From contig SFIY01000024.1 of assembly GCA_004555205.1 (NCBI GenBank), positions 1-25,189 on the forward strand: a stretch of DNA of 25,189 nucleotides. Reading direction: 5' to 3'. Below, one piece after another: positions 7,606-15,270 of the stretch; position 1 is the stretch's first letter, and each line of letters opens with the position of its first letter. Made by a program: the position numbers and the translations under genes. Under the pieces are notes generated by a model. That model did no database searches, was not told where the DNA came from, and worked only from the letters and a program-made list of their open reading frames with translations. This DNA is from Clostridiales bacterium. Its GTDB lineage: Bacteria; Bacillota; Clostridia; Oscillospirales; Oscillospiraceae.

Positions 7606-8169
7606 TCATGCCATATATGCTTTCGCTTTATCCACCAGTTTTCTGTAGATGCGCTCCACCATCCACGGTTCCGTGGAGGAGGCCAGCGCTTCCTGCGGCG
7701 TCATCCATTGCACGCCGCTGTTTTCATCGCGTTTGCAGCGCAGGGTCCCCTCCTTTGCCTGCAGCAGATAGGTCACATTCATGTGAATATGGCTGGGCAC
7801 ATAGACGCCTCGCTTGATGTGCCCTTCCACCGTCAGGTTTTCCAGCGAAAAGATCCCGTCCTTGAGCACCTTCAGTTCCCGGATACCGGTTTCCTCCTGC
7901 ACTTCGCGGATCGCCACCGCCAGCAGGTCCTCCTCGCCGTCCGCGTGGCCGCCGGTCCATGACCAGGAGCGGTAAATATTGTGATACACCATCACCACAC
8001 GGGTCCTGTCCGGGCTCAGTACCCACGCGCTGGCCGTCATGTGCGCCGTCAGGTTGCTGCGCAAAAAGGCGTCGTCATTTTCTGCAAGAAACGCCAGCAT
8101 GGCCTCCTGATCCCGCCGTTCCTGCTCGCAGCAGGGCGTATAGGCTTTGATTTGTTCTGTAATCGTCAT
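7606..8169 (-). CDS. NUDIX hydrolase
   Basis: A pyrophosphohydrolase of 187 aa. ATG 8169 is preceded by TTGAGGGAAAA, and its ATGA overlaps the stop of the upstream transporter gene, so translation is coupled. The NUDIX box GHADGEEDLLAVAIREVQEETGI fits Gx5Ex7REUxEExGU exactly (about residues 75-97), so the metal-binding Glu residues are intact. A beta-strand region before it (VVMVYHNIYRSWSWTGGHA) and the C-terminal QWMTPQEAL segment match NUDIX hydrolases that act on small nucleotide-sugar or nucleoside diphosphate substrates. The N-terminal 40 residues form a helical extension. The substrate cannot be told from sequence. Cotranscription with the formate/nitrite-type transporter gives no clear functional hint. 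Confidence 0.85.
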   Translation of the reverse strand: MTITEQIKAYTPCCEQERRDQEAMLAFLAENDDAFLRSNLTAHMTASAWVLSPDRTRVVMVYHNIYRSWSWTGGHADGEEDLLAVAIREVQEETGIRELKVLKDGIFSLENLTVEGHIKRGVYVPSHIHMNVTYLLQAKEGTLRCKRDENSGVQWMTPQEALASSTEPWMVERIYRKLVDKAKAYMA

Positions 8170-8921
8170 TTTTCCCTCAAATACACCGTCCGGTAGACAA
8201 GGCCGACGGCGCAGCCGCCGATGATGTTGCCCAGTGTGACCGGCAGAAGATTCCCTATGCACATGGTATAGACTGTTAAGTTTTCTGCCGATACACCGCA
8301 GCGTGCTGCCGCGAAAACACCTGCCGGCAGATAGAACATATTGGCCACAGAGTGTTCAAACCCGCACAGCACAAAAAGGAATATCGGGAAATACAATCCG
8401 GCGATCTTGCCTGTCACATTCTTGGCCGCCATGGCCATCCAAACGGCAAGGCACACCAGTATATTGCACAAAATGCCTCGCAGCAATGCCGCAGGCAAAG
8501 GCAGCGCGGCTTTTGCCGCCGCGGTGGCGATCACGGTGTCATACACGCTGTCAAATGTGCCGCCCCCTACGGTCATGGCGGCAATCAGCACGGCCCCGAT
8601 CAGGTTGCCTGCATAGACAAGTGCCCAGTTGCGCAGCATTTGCCGCACGGTAATGGCCTTTTCCAGCGCTGGGATGATCAGCAGGCAGTTGCCGGTAAAC
8701 AGCTCGCTTCCGGCGATAATGACCATAGCCAGACCTGCCGGGAAAACGGCAGCGCCCACAATTTTATTCCCATAGACATTGCCAAAGGTGGCGCCCACCC
8801 CTGCCAGTGCAATAAACATCCCTGCCAGTATCGCCAGCAGCAGGGTACGCAGCGGCGACATGGACACCTTTGCCCTTCCTATCTCCGGATAACTCCGTGC
8901 CGTCTCCATCGGTGAACCCAT
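8166..8921 (-). CDS. Formate/nitrite transporter (FNT) family channel
   Basis: A pentameric-type anion channel subunit of 251 aa with six membrane helices. ATG 8921 has GGGAGGAG 6 bp upstream. Both FNT signatures are present: IIAGSELFTGN (near residues 68-78) and GILCNILVCLA (near 146-156). GFEHSVANMF (near 187-196) carries the conserved central His of the pore, and the final helix starts with NLLPVTLGNIIGG. In a fermentative Clostridium relative the usual role is formate export, but nitrite or hydrosulfide cannot be excluded from sequence. It leads a two-gene operon with the NUDIX gene and is divergent from proC, with both promoters recognisable in the 121-bp gap. Confidence 0.92.
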   Translation of the reverse strand: MGSPMETARSYPEIGRAKVSMSPLRTLLLAILAGMFIALAGVGATFGNVYGNKIVGAAVFPAGLAMVIIAGSELFTGNCLLIIPALEKAITVRQMLRNWALVYAGNLIGAVLIAAMTVGGGTFDSVYDTVIATAAAKAALPLPAALLRGILCNILVCLAVWMAMAAKNVTGKIAGLYFPIFLFVLCGFEHSVANMFYLPAGVFAAARCGVSAENLTVYTMCIGNLLPVTLGNIIGGCAVGLVYRTVYLREK

Positions 8922-8947
8922 GGTTATCTCCTCCCATCTCTGGGTTT

Positions 8948-8976
8948 ATCATAGCAAAACTCGACGAAATACGCAA
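8948..8976 (-). promoter_or_regulatory. Promoter of the FNT-NUDIX operon
   Basis: On the minus strand TTGCGT (8971-8976), a 17-bp spacer and TATGAT (8948-8953), 26 bp before ATG 8921. Confidence 0.7.
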
Positions 8977-8982
8977 TTCTTA

Positions 8983-9011
8983 TTTACATTTTTTCCCCTG
9001 TGCTATACAAT
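8983..9011 (+). promoter_or_regulatory. Promoter of proC
   Basis: TTTACA (8983-8988), a 17-bp spacer and TACAAT (9006-9011), just upstream of the proC ribosome site. Its -35 is only 7 bp from the -35 of the divergent FNT promoter, so the two polymerases would compete. Confidence 0.65.
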
Positions 9012-9042
9012 AATGGAAAGAATTTTCAAAGGAGTGATCCTT

Positions 9043-9846
9043 ATGACGTATGGCTTCATCGGCACGGGCAACATGGCCTCGGCTTTGGCCACCGCCGCCT
9101 GCCGCGCCGTCGATCCCCGGGAGATCTATCTATCCAACCGCACCGCGGACAAAGCGCGGAAGCTGGCCGAAAAGTTGGGCGCCAACCTGTCGGACAATGC
9201 TGCCATTGCCGGGGATTGTGACTATATCTTTCTGGGCGTCAAGCCGCAGATGATGGCAGATCTGCTGACCACTCTGCGCCCTGTTTTGAAGCAGCGGAAA
9301 ACGCCCTTTGTCCTTGTTTCCATGGCCGCGGGATTGACCATCGGCACCCTTGCCGAAATGGCCGGTGTTCCCTGCCCCATCATACGCATCATGCCCAACA
9401 CCCCCTGCGCCGTCGGAGAGGGGCTGACCCTCTATGCCTGCTCTGCTGAGGTGACCGACGCACAAGAGAAGGCATTTTTGCACCTGCTCTCCCGTTCCGG
9501 CGCGTTGGAGCCGCTGAGCGAATCGCTCATTGATGCCGGCAGCGCCGTGGCAGGCTGCGGCGGCGCCTTTGCGTGTCTGTTTTTGGAGGCACTGGCTGAC
9601 GGCGCCGTTGCCTGCGGCCTGCCCCGGGACAAGGCGCAGCGCTACGCTGCGCAGATGCTCATAGGTACCGCCGAACTGGCCCTGCAATCGCAGCAGCACA
9701 CCGGTGCGTTGAAGGATGCCGTTTGTTCGCCCGGCGGCACCACCATTGCCGGTGTCCGCGCCCTGGAGGAGGGCGGCTTCCGCGCCGCCGCCATGAACGC
9801 AGTGATTGCCGCCTATGAGCGCACGGCGGCACTGAAACAGGGGTAA
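9043..9846 (+). CDS. proC: Pyrroline-5-carboxylate reductase
   Basis: The last step of proline synthesis: NAD(P)H-dependent reduction of 1-pyrroline-5-carboxylate to L-proline in the cytosol. The protein is 267 aa, the usual size. ATG 9043 follows AAAGGAG at a good distance; the reading frame continues upstream, but the promoter at 8983-9011 rules out the longer form. The Rossmann motif GFIGTGNMASALA is at the N-terminus. IRIMPNTPCAVGEG lies mid-protein, and the dimerisation domain has the ProC signature (LIDAGSAVAGCGGAFACLFLEALADGA, here read as two pieces) and DAVCSPGGTTIAGVRALEEGGFR. All ProC hallmarks are intact. An unknown membrane-protein gene follows 5 bp later. Confidence 0.96.
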   Translation: MTYGFIGTGNMASALATAACRAVDPREIYLSNRTADKARKLAEKLGANLSDNAAIAGDCDYIFLGVKPQMMADLLTTLRPVLKQRKTPFVLVSMAAGLTIGTLAEMAGVPCPIIRIMPNTPCAVGEGLTLYACSAEVTDAQEKAFLHLLSRSGALEPLSESLIDAGSAVAGCGGAFACLFLEALADGAVACGLPRDKAQRYAAQMLIGTAELALQSQQHTGALKDAVCSPGGTTIAGVRALEEGGFRAAAMNAVIAAYERTAALKQG

Positions 9847-9851
9847 CAGCA

Positions 9852-10529
9852 GTGGAAAAGAAACATTGGAAAAAGAAAGCCGCCGTAGGTGTTATCTGCG
9901 CTGCGACCGGCGCCGGTGTATTGGTCAGCGGCGCCATTGACAGTCCCGTCGAGCTTTTGCAGGATGATGCGTCTGCCGCAGCGGTGACGGCGCAGGCAGA
10001 TGACGGCATGACCGCACAGGAGGATGTGCGCAAAAACGCACCCCTGCGCCGCCGGCTGCTTTCCCTGCCCTTAGGGGTGCGCGCTTTATTCGTCATTCCC
10101 CTGTGGGCACTGGGTTGGGGTGTCACGGAACTGGCGGCGCTCTTATGGCAGGCCGTCTTAACGCCCATTGGCAGCAGCGTTGCTTCCTGGCTGTTAACTG
10201 CCGTTCTGGCGGTGGGCGCCTTTGCGCTGACAGCCAAAGTGATGTGCCCCGATCTTCCCTTAAAAAAACTCCTGAGGCCACGCAACATACTGATTATCGC
10301 AGGCGGCGTACTATGCTTGGGTCTGATTGACACGCTGCTGCCGCTGTTTTGGGAGGATTATCCCCCTATCGGACAATGGCTGCGCCTGATCGGCACGGCA
10401 CTGATGATCGCCGCCGGCTGCCTGTCCCTGCGTAAGCTGCATCACAAAAAAGGCAAATCTCCTCCGCTCACAACAAAGCAGCAGGCGATGGCGCTGGCCG
10501 ACACCGTCTGCCCGCCGCGCAATTCATAG
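9852..10529 (+). CDS. Unknown multi-pass membrane protein
   Basis: I do not recognise this 225-aa protein. The start is GTG 9852, five bases after the proC stop; upstream purines (AGGGG) are weak, so translation may be coupled. A Lys-rich N-terminus is followed by a hydrophobic segment (about 10-28) that could be a signal anchor, then a polar Asp/Ala-rich stretch (30-65). Four more helices follow: about 75-97, 107-128, 145-166 and 177-194. The C-terminus is basic and hydrophilic and ends near Cys (VCPPRNS). There are no catalytic motifs, and I know of no functional tie between such a protein and proline synthesis. Confidence 0.7.
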   Translation: MEKKHWKKKAAVGVICAATGAGVLVSGAIDSPVELLQDDASAAAVTAQADDGMTAQEDVRKNAPLRRRLLSLPLGVRALFVIPLWALGWGVTELAALLWQAVLTPIGSSVASWLLTAVLAVGAFALTAKVMCPDLPLKKLLRPRNILIIAGGVLCLGLIDTLLPLFWEDYPPIGQWLRLIGTALMIAAGCLSLRKLHHKKGKSPPLTTKQQAMALADTVCPPRNS

Positions 10530-10531
10530 CA

Positions 10532-10561
10532 AAAAAGACGACCCGTACGGGTCGTCTTTTT
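10532..10561. terminator. Bidirectional terminator between the membrane-protein and SDR genes
   Basis: A perfect 30-bp palindrome centred on GTAC at 10545-10548, with five As at one end and five Ts at the other, between convergent stop codons. Confidence 0.85.
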
Positions 10562-10563
10562 AC

Positions 10564-11355
10564 TTATTTGGCATACAGCAGGCCGATCATCCAGTTAAGG
10601 AACCGGCAGGGCAAAATGCGGCTTAACAGCACGAACAGCTTGTAGCTTGCGCCGATGGTATACAGCGGTTTTACCGACGGCTTCATGGCTATGCGTGCAA
10701 TAAACCTGCCGGCCACCGCAGGGTCCATACCGTTCTGTTCGTCCCGTTCCATGCGATGCACCGAGCGCTCAATGCGGCCGCCATACACATCATCACCGAG
10801 GATGACCTTTTCACGGGCCGCCGTAAAGCCGGTTTTAATATCCCCGGGCTGCACGGCGCAAACCGTCACGCCATAGGGGCGCAATTCGTTGGCAAGGGCC
10901 ATGGTATACGCATTCACCGCCGCCTTTGCGGCCGAGTAATAGGCCTGAAACGGAATGGGGATCGGCGCCGCCACACTGCTCAGGTTCACAATACGGCCCC
11001 TGCCCGCTTGGCGCATCACGGGGATCACGCAGCGATTCAGATTTACCATACCGAAAAAATCGGCGTCAAACAACCGCTTGGCATCTTCCGTGTCCGTAAA
11101 TTCGATGGCGCCGGAAATACCGAAGCCAGCATTGTTCACCAGCACATCAATATGGCCTTCCGCCGCCATCACCTGATCGACAGCGGCTTTGACGGCGTCC
11201 TCTTTTGTGATGTCGGCTGCGATGTGGTGCATCCCCTCCACGCCGGTCTCGCGGCGGCTGAGCTCATACACGGTGCAGCCCTCCCGCAGCAGCGCCAGCG
11301 CCGTCTGCTTGCCGATACCGGAGGTGCCTCCGGTGACTACTGCTACCTTACGCAT
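10564..11355 (-). CDS. Short-chain dehydrogenase/reductase paired with the alpha-oxoamine synthase
   Basis: A classical SDR oxidoreductase of 263 aa. The cofactor motif TGGTSGIG (8-15), NNAG (74-77), a catalytic Ser at 126/127 (NLSS) and Y140xxxK144 (YSAAK) are all present. The first 7 nt plus one base of the gene overlap the end of the upstream synthase gene (8 bp) and there is no good ribosome site, so translation is coupled. The C-terminal 40 residues contain a hydrophobic, basic segment (LYTIGASYKLFVLLSRILP, then WMIGLLYAK) that could sit on the membrane. Because the partner makes a 2-amino-3-keto product, the likely job is reducing that ketone to an alcohol, as 3-ketodihydrosphingosine reductase (also an SDR) does. 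That is inference from pairing; SDR sequences alone do not reveal substrate. Confidence 0.85.
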   Translation of the reverse strand: MRKVAVVTGGTSGIGKQTALALLREGCTVYELSRRETGVEGMHHIAADITKEDAVKAAVDQVMAAEGHIDVLVNNAGFGISGAIEFTDTEDAKRLFDADFFGMVNLNRCVIPVMRQAGRGRIVNLSSVAAPIPIPFQAYYSAAKAAVNAYTMALANELRPYGVTVCAVQPGDIKTGFTAAREKVILGDDVYGGRIERSVHRMERDEQNGMDPAVAGRFIARIAMKPSVKPLYTIGASYKLFVLLSRILPCRFLNWMIGLLYAK

Positions 11356-12538
11356 GGTCGTTTACCAGCACATCCGCCATAATGTCCATGGCCTCGTCCA
11401 GCAGCGCCTCGGTATGGGTGGCCATATAGCTGGTGCGCAGCAGGGCCTCGCCCTCCGGTGTGGCAGGCGGCAGCGTGGGGTTGACATACACGCCGCGATC
11501 GTAGATCTTCGCCGCCACATTCAGCGTGCGATAGGTTTCATATGTATAGATGGGAATGATGGGCGTGGGGGCATTCAGCGCCGACTCGCGGATGGTCAAG
11601 CCCCGCTCCGTCAGCCCCTTGCGGGCATACAAACTCAATTCCTTCAGGCGCTCCGGCAGTTCCGGATGTTGTTCCAGATGGCGCAGGGCAGCCAAAGCGG
11701 TAGCACAGTTGGCAGGGGGAATGGATGCCGAGAAAATAAACGGACGGGACGCATGACGCACGAAGTCCGCCACCTCTTTATCGGCCGCCATATAGCCGCC
11801 CAGCGAGGCCAGGGACTTGGAGAAGGTGCCCATATACACATCCACCTGGTCCTCCAGGCCGAAATAGCTGGCGGTACCGCGGCCGCCTTCGCCCAGCACG
11901 CCCAGACCGTGGGCGTCGTCCACCATCACGCGGGCGCCGTACTTTTTCGCCAAAGCGCAGATCTCCGGCAGCTTGGCAATGTCACCGCCCATGGAAAATA
12001 CGCCGTCGGTGACGATCAGCGCGCCGTTCTTCTCCGGCACACGCCGGAGCTGCTTCTCCAGATCCGCCATGTCACTGTGGCGGTAGCGCAGCATCTTGCC
12101 GTAGCTCATCTGACAGCCGGCGTAGATACTGGCGTGATTCTCGCGGTCGCAGATCACATAATCGTGCATACCCACCAGCGCGGAAATAATGCCCACATTG
12201 GACTGGAACCCGGTACCGAAGGTGACGACACCGGACTTGCGCAAAAACCGGCCCAGCTCCTGCTCCAGCTCCAGGTGCATATCCAGCGTGCCGTTCAAAA
12301 AACGGGAGCCGGAGCAGCCCGTGCCGTACTGTTCCAATGCCTTGATGCCTGCTTCCACGATTTCAGGGTGGATGGTCAGGCCCAGATAGTTGTTGGAGCC
12401 CAGCATGATGCGGCGCTTGCCTTCCATCATGACCTCCACATCCTGACGGGATTCCAGCGCATGGAAATAGGGATAGATCCCCTGCTCTTTCAGCTCATCC
12501 GCCAACGAATGCTGATAACATTTTTCAAAAATATCCAT
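11348..12538 (-). CDS. Alpha-oxoamine synthase, serine palmitoyltransferase-like (PLP-dependent)
   Basis: A fold-type I PLP enzyme of 396 aa that condenses an amino acid with an acyl thioester, releasing CO2. ATG 12538 follows GAGGG at 7 bp; the longer in-frame reading would cross a perfect promoter (12584-12613). Seen in order: QGIYPYFHAL, MLGSNNYLGLT (17-60), GCSGSRFLNGTLDMHLELE, DRENHASIYAG (the His that stacks on PLP), DGVFSMGGDIAKLPEI, VDDAHGLGVLG and GTFSKSLASLGG with the PLP Lys at 241, then VNPTLPPA and TSYMATHT. From memory of the family, GTFSKS is the form of serine palmitoyltransferases, including those of Bacteroidetes, while BioF, KBL and HemA carry GTxGKA/G. Automatic annotation would probably say 8-amino-7-oxononanoate synthase, but no other biotin gene is present. 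The substrate is inferred, not proven. Confidence 0.85.
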   Translation of the reverse strand: MDIFEKCYQHSLADELKEQGIYPYFHALESRQDVEVMMEGKRRIMLGSNNYLGLTIHPEIVEAGIKALEQYGTGCSGSRFLNGTLDMHLELEQELGRFLRKSGVVTFGTGFQSNVGIISALVGMHDYVICDRENHASIYAGCQMSYGKMLRYRHSDMADLEKQLRRVPEKNGALIVTDGVFSMGGDIAKLPEICALAKKYGARVMVDDAHGLGVLGEGGRGTASYFGLEDQVDVYMGTFSKSLASLGGYMAADKEVADFVRHASRPFIFSASIPPANCATALAALRHLEQHPELPERLKELSLYARKGLTERGLTIRESALNAPTPIIPIYTYETYRTLNVAAKIYDRGVYVNPTLPPATPEGEALLRTSYMATHTEALLDEAMDIMADVLVNDHA

Positions 12539-12583
12539 ATGTTTCCCTCGTAAGATGTCAATTTGTTTGTGTTTTAACGGTTT

Positions 12584-12613
12584 ATTATAACGCATCTTAC
12601 TCGGAATTGTCAA
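12584..12613 (-). promoter_or_regulatory. Consensus sigma-A promoter of the oxoamine synthase-SDR operon
   Basis: On the minus strand a perfect TTGACA (12608-12613) and a perfect TATAAT (12584-12589), with an 18-bp spacer. It lies 46 bp before ATG 12538. This is one of the strongest promoters in the window. Confidence 0.85.
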
Positions 12614-12642
12614 ATTGTCTGCGGTTAAGATTTGTTTAAGAA

Positions 12643-12732
12643 TTAATGCTCCAATCGATCGATCACATACATGATCCCTTTTGTCAGCGTAGCCACACCG
12701 CATAAAGTGAATACCATCGTCAAAGCTGTCAT
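12643..12732 (-). CDS. Small hydrophobic protein, 29 aa
   Basis: A short ORF too small for usual gene calling. ATG 12732 is preceded by a perfect AAGGAGG ending 8 bp upstream; a second ATG at 12736 is in another frame and too close. The peptide is 29 aa: MTALTMVFTLCGVATLTKG, then IMYVIDRLEH. That is one membrane-length hydrophobic stretch with a short charged C-terminus, resembling the single-helix small membrane proteins (some toxic, some regulatory) of Firmicutes. It lies between the terminator of the buk-ior operon (12800-12832) and the promoter of the oxoamine synthase operon. I see no strong promoter of its own. No family recognised. The ribosome site is the main evidence. Confidence 0.5.
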   Translation of the reverse strand: MTALTMVFTLCGVATLTKGIMYVIDRLEH

Positions 12733-12799
12733 ACATTTGTCCTCCTTGTGATTTGTTGGGGACAGTCTAACAGCTCAGCAGTCCCGAAAAACGGACAGA

Positions 12800-12832
12800 A
12801 AAATCGCCGCAGAATTTTTCTGCGGCGATTTT
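12800..12832 (-). terminator. Intrinsic terminator of the buk-iorA-iorB operon
   Basis: A 15-bp perfect stem (12800-12814 with 12818-12832), 3-nt loop, T-run on the minus strand. It lies 14 bp after the iorB stop. Confidence 0.9.
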
Positions 12833-12846
12833 GTTCTGCAATGACC

Positions 12847-13434
12847 TTACTTGGCAGCCTTCGCAGCCTCGCGGCCTGCGCGGAATGCCTTCAGATTCAG
12901 CTCCTTGACCTTAGCGGGCACGGTCTCGGCGACGATCTGCTCCCAATCGATGTCGGGGCAGCCCAGGCTATCGCACATAGCGCCGAACAGCACCACGTTC
13001 ATGCACTTGGCATTGCCCAGCTCAATGGCAATGTCAGCGGCCTTGACAGCGATGGTCTTGAAGTTCTTTTCCATGGCCTCAACACAGCCTTCGGGATAAG
13101 CCTCGGCGCCGGAAGCGATGGTGGTGGACTTCATGGCATAGTCATTGATGATCGCCACGCCGTCGGGCTTGAGGAACTCAGCGTAACGGACGGCTTCCAT
13201 CTTTTCAAGCGCCACCATGATGTCAGCCTCGCCCTTGCCAAACACGGGACCGTAAACCTTATCGCCCCAGCGGACCTGGGTGGAAACGGAGCCGCCGCGC
13301 TGTGCCATACCGTGGACTTCGCTCTGCTTGACATCGTAACCGGCCTTCATAAAGCCGTTGGTCATGATCTTGGAAATCAGAATCGCACCCTGGCCGCCAA
13401 CGCCGACCAGCAGACAACTTTTCACATTAGACAT
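12847..13434 (-). CDS. iorB: Indolepyruvate:ferredoxin oxidoreductase, beta subunit
   Basis: The gamma-type (CoA-pyruvate) domain subunit, 195 aa, of the heterodimeric IOR complex, which oxidatively decarboxylates aryl 2-oxoacids to acyl-CoA, reducing ferredoxin. ATG 13434 begins 2 bp after the iorA stop with GGAGGAG inside the end of iorA. The GVGGQGAILISKIM motif (10-23) and SEVHGMAQRGGSVSTQVRWG are the hallmark of the 2-oxoacid:acceptor oxidoreductase gamma domain. C-terminal NVVLFGAMCDSLG is also typical. No cluster-binding cysteines are expected here; they are in IorA. Without biochemistry the substrate could be phenylpyruvate, indolepyruvate, hydroxyphenylpyruvate or a branched 2-oxoacid. 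Confidence 0.93.
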   Translation of the reverse strand: MSNVKSCLLVGVGGQGAILISKIMTNGFMKAGYDVKQSEVHGMAQRGGSVSTQVRWGDKVYGPVFGKGEADIMVALEKMEAVRYAEFLKPDGVAIINDYAMKSTTIASGAEAYPEGCVEAMEKNFKTIAVKAADIAIELGNAKCMNVVLFGAMCDSLGCPDIDWEQIVAETVPAKVKELNLKAFRAGREAAKAAK

Positions 13435-13436
13435 GA

Positions 13437-15209
13437 TTATTTCTCCTCCTTCTCGATAGCGTCAAACGGGCAGGCCTGCGCGCAGACGGTGCAGCCCACG
13501 CACTGGGTGCTGTCAATGACAGCCTTGCCGTTCTCCAGAGAAACAGCGGGGCAGCCCACCTTCAGGCAGCTCTTGCAGCTTCTGCACTTATCCGCGTTGA
13601 CCTTGCACATACCCAGATCGTGCTTTACGCGCTTGAGGAGCAGGCAGGGACGGCGGGTTACGATGGCAGGATGCTCACCGTTATTGAGCGCGGCCACCGC
13701 ATCGTCAACAGCCTTCTTCATGGCGGTCAGATCCTGGGGATCGACGGTGATGACGGGGGCAAAGCCGTAAGAGGTCAGAATACTCTCAATATTCAGCATG
13801 ACGGCGGGATCACCCAGCAGGGTGTAGCCGGAGCCGGGGTTATCCTGATGGCCGGTCATGCCGGTGATGCGGTTATCCAGCACGCAGGGGATCATCTTGC
13901 CGTTGTTGTAGATGATCTCGGCGGCGCCGGTCATGCCGCTGTGGAAGAAGGTGGAGTCGCCCATGACGCCGAAGACCACCTTATCGGTCACACCTTCACG
14001 CTCGAAGGACTTGGCCATGCCCATACCGGCGGAGAAGCCGCCGCCCATGCAGATGCAGATATCCATGCAGTTGAGCGGAGCGGCGAAGCCCAGCGTGTAG
14101 CAGCCGATATCGCCGGTGACCACATAGTTCTTGTTCTTGCTGAGGGTATAGAAGAAGCCGCGGTGGGGGCAGCCGGCGCACAGTGCGGGAGGACGCTTGG
14201 CCGGAGCCACATCCACGCTCTTGTATGCTGTCTTCTCGCCCAGCACGCGCTCACGCACCAACTGGGTGTTCAGCTCGTACATCTTGCCGGTCAGTTCCTT
14301 ACCGACACAGTCGATGCCGGCGGCCTTGATCTGCTCTTCCATGAAGGGCTCCAGCTCTTCGATGACATACAGCTTTTCCACCTTGGAAGCGAAGTCGCGG
14401 ATCAGGTTCATGGGCAGAGGATAGGTCAGACCCAGCTTCAGGAAGGAGGTACCCTCGGGGAACACTTCCTTGGCATACTGATAGGAAATGGAAGCGGTGA
14501 TGACGCCGACCTTGCCGTCGCCCAGCTCCACCTTGTTCAGGCCGTTCTCCACGGCGGTGGTGCAGCCGTACTCCTCCAGCTTGGCCAGGCGCTCCTCCAC
14601 CAGAGGATGGTTCAAGTAAGCATTGGCGGGAGCGCAGATGTACTTACGGGTATTGCGTGCGTAGGCAGGAGCCACATGCTCGGTGCGCTCACCGAACTCC
14701 ACCAGACCCTTGGAGTGGCAGACGCGGGTGGTGGTGCGGTACAGCACGGGCGTATCGAACATCTCGGAGATCTCGCAGGCGTACTTCACATAGTCCTTGG
14801 ACTCCTGAGGATCGCTGGGCTCGACCATGGCGATCTTGGCAGCGCGGGCATACAGGCGGTTATCCTGCTCGTTCTGGGAGGAATGGCAGCTGGGGTCATC
14901 GGCGGACACGACGATGTACGCGCCGTTCACGCCCATGTAACCGGCGGTGAACAGGGGGTCAGCGGCCACGTTCAGGCCCACCATCTTCATGGTGCAGAAG
15001 CTGCGGGAGCCTGCCACAGAAGCGCCGTATGCCACCTCGGCGGCCACCTTCTCATTGGGTGCCCACTCGCAGTAGACATCGTCCTTGTACTGGGGCAGAT
15101 TCTCCAGAATTTCCGTGCTGGGCGTTCCGGGGTAAGCGGAACAGACTTTGATACCGGCTTCGTAGACGCCACGAGCGGTGGCTTCGTTACCGGACATCAG
15201 ATGTTTCAT
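13437..15209 (-). CDS. iorA: Indolepyruvate:ferredoxin oxidoreductase, alpha subunit
   Basis: The large, thiamine-diphosphate and iron-sulfur subunit of IOR, 590 aa. ATG 15209 follows AAAGGTGG; upstream in-frame sequence runs into the end of buk and is not needed. The N-terminal half is the pyrimidine-binding domain (GNEATARGVYEAGIKVCSAYPGTPSTEI). The TPP domain carries GDIGCYTLGF (near 395-405) and VFGVMGDSTFFHSGM with the GDS of the TPP motif and a following N. The C-terminal 55 residues are a 2[4Fe-4S] ferredoxin domain with CRSCKSCLKVGCP and CVGCTVCAQACP. Length and layout are standard. It lies 61 bp after buk and 2 bp before iorB. The middle of an operon with butyrate kinase suggests that the acyl-CoA made here feeds ATP synthesis. 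Confidence 0.95.
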   Translation of the reverse strand: MKHLMSGNEATARGVYEAGIKVCSAYPGTPSTEILENLPQYKDDVYCEWAPNEKVAAEVAYGASVAGSRSFCTMKMVGLNVAADPLFTAGYMGVNGAYIVVSADDPSCHSSQNEQDNRLYARAAKIAMVEPSDPQESKDYVKYACEISEMFDTPVLYRTTTRVCHSKGLVEFGERTEHVAPAYARNTRKYICAPANAYLNHPLVEERLAKLEEYGCTTAVENGLNKVELGDGKVGVITASISYQYAKEVFPEGTSFLKLGLTYPLPMNLIRDFASKVEKLYVIEELEPFMEEQIKAAGIDCVGKELTGKMYELNTQLVRERVLGEKTAYKSVDVAPAKRPPALCAGCPHRGFFYTLSKNKNYVVTGDIGCYTLGFAAPLNCMDICICMGGGFSAGMGMAKSFEREGVTDKVVFGVMGDSTFFHSGMTGAAEIIYNNGKMIPCVLDNRITGMTGHQDNPGSGYTLLGDPAVMLNIESILTSYGFAPVITVDPQDLTAMKKAVDDAVAALNNGEHPAIVTRRPCLLLKRVKHDLGMCKVNADKCRSCKSCLKVGCPAVSLENGKAVIDSTQCVGCTVCAQACPFDAIEKEEK

Positions 15210-15270
15210 AATGTTTTCCACCTTTCCTTTTTTTAATTCTCCGTATATTTCCACTTTATGAAATACCTTC

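Noticed and set aside
11348..12538. Biotin synthesis enzyme BioF
   Set aside because: The active-site segment is GTFSKS, and no bioA, bioB or bioD is near; the SPT-like call fits better, though only phylogeny can settle it.
12538..12736. The upstream extension of the oxoamine synthase frame to 12736
   Set aside because: It would place a perfect TTGACA/TATAAT promoter inside the gene, and the extra 66 residues have no family match; ATG 12538 has a GAGGG site and the expected protein size.
13620..15236. A 538-codon plus-strand open frame opposite iorA
   Set aside because: It is the complement of a fully conserved IorA reading; its composition (His, Gly, Val repeats) is that of an antisense shadow.
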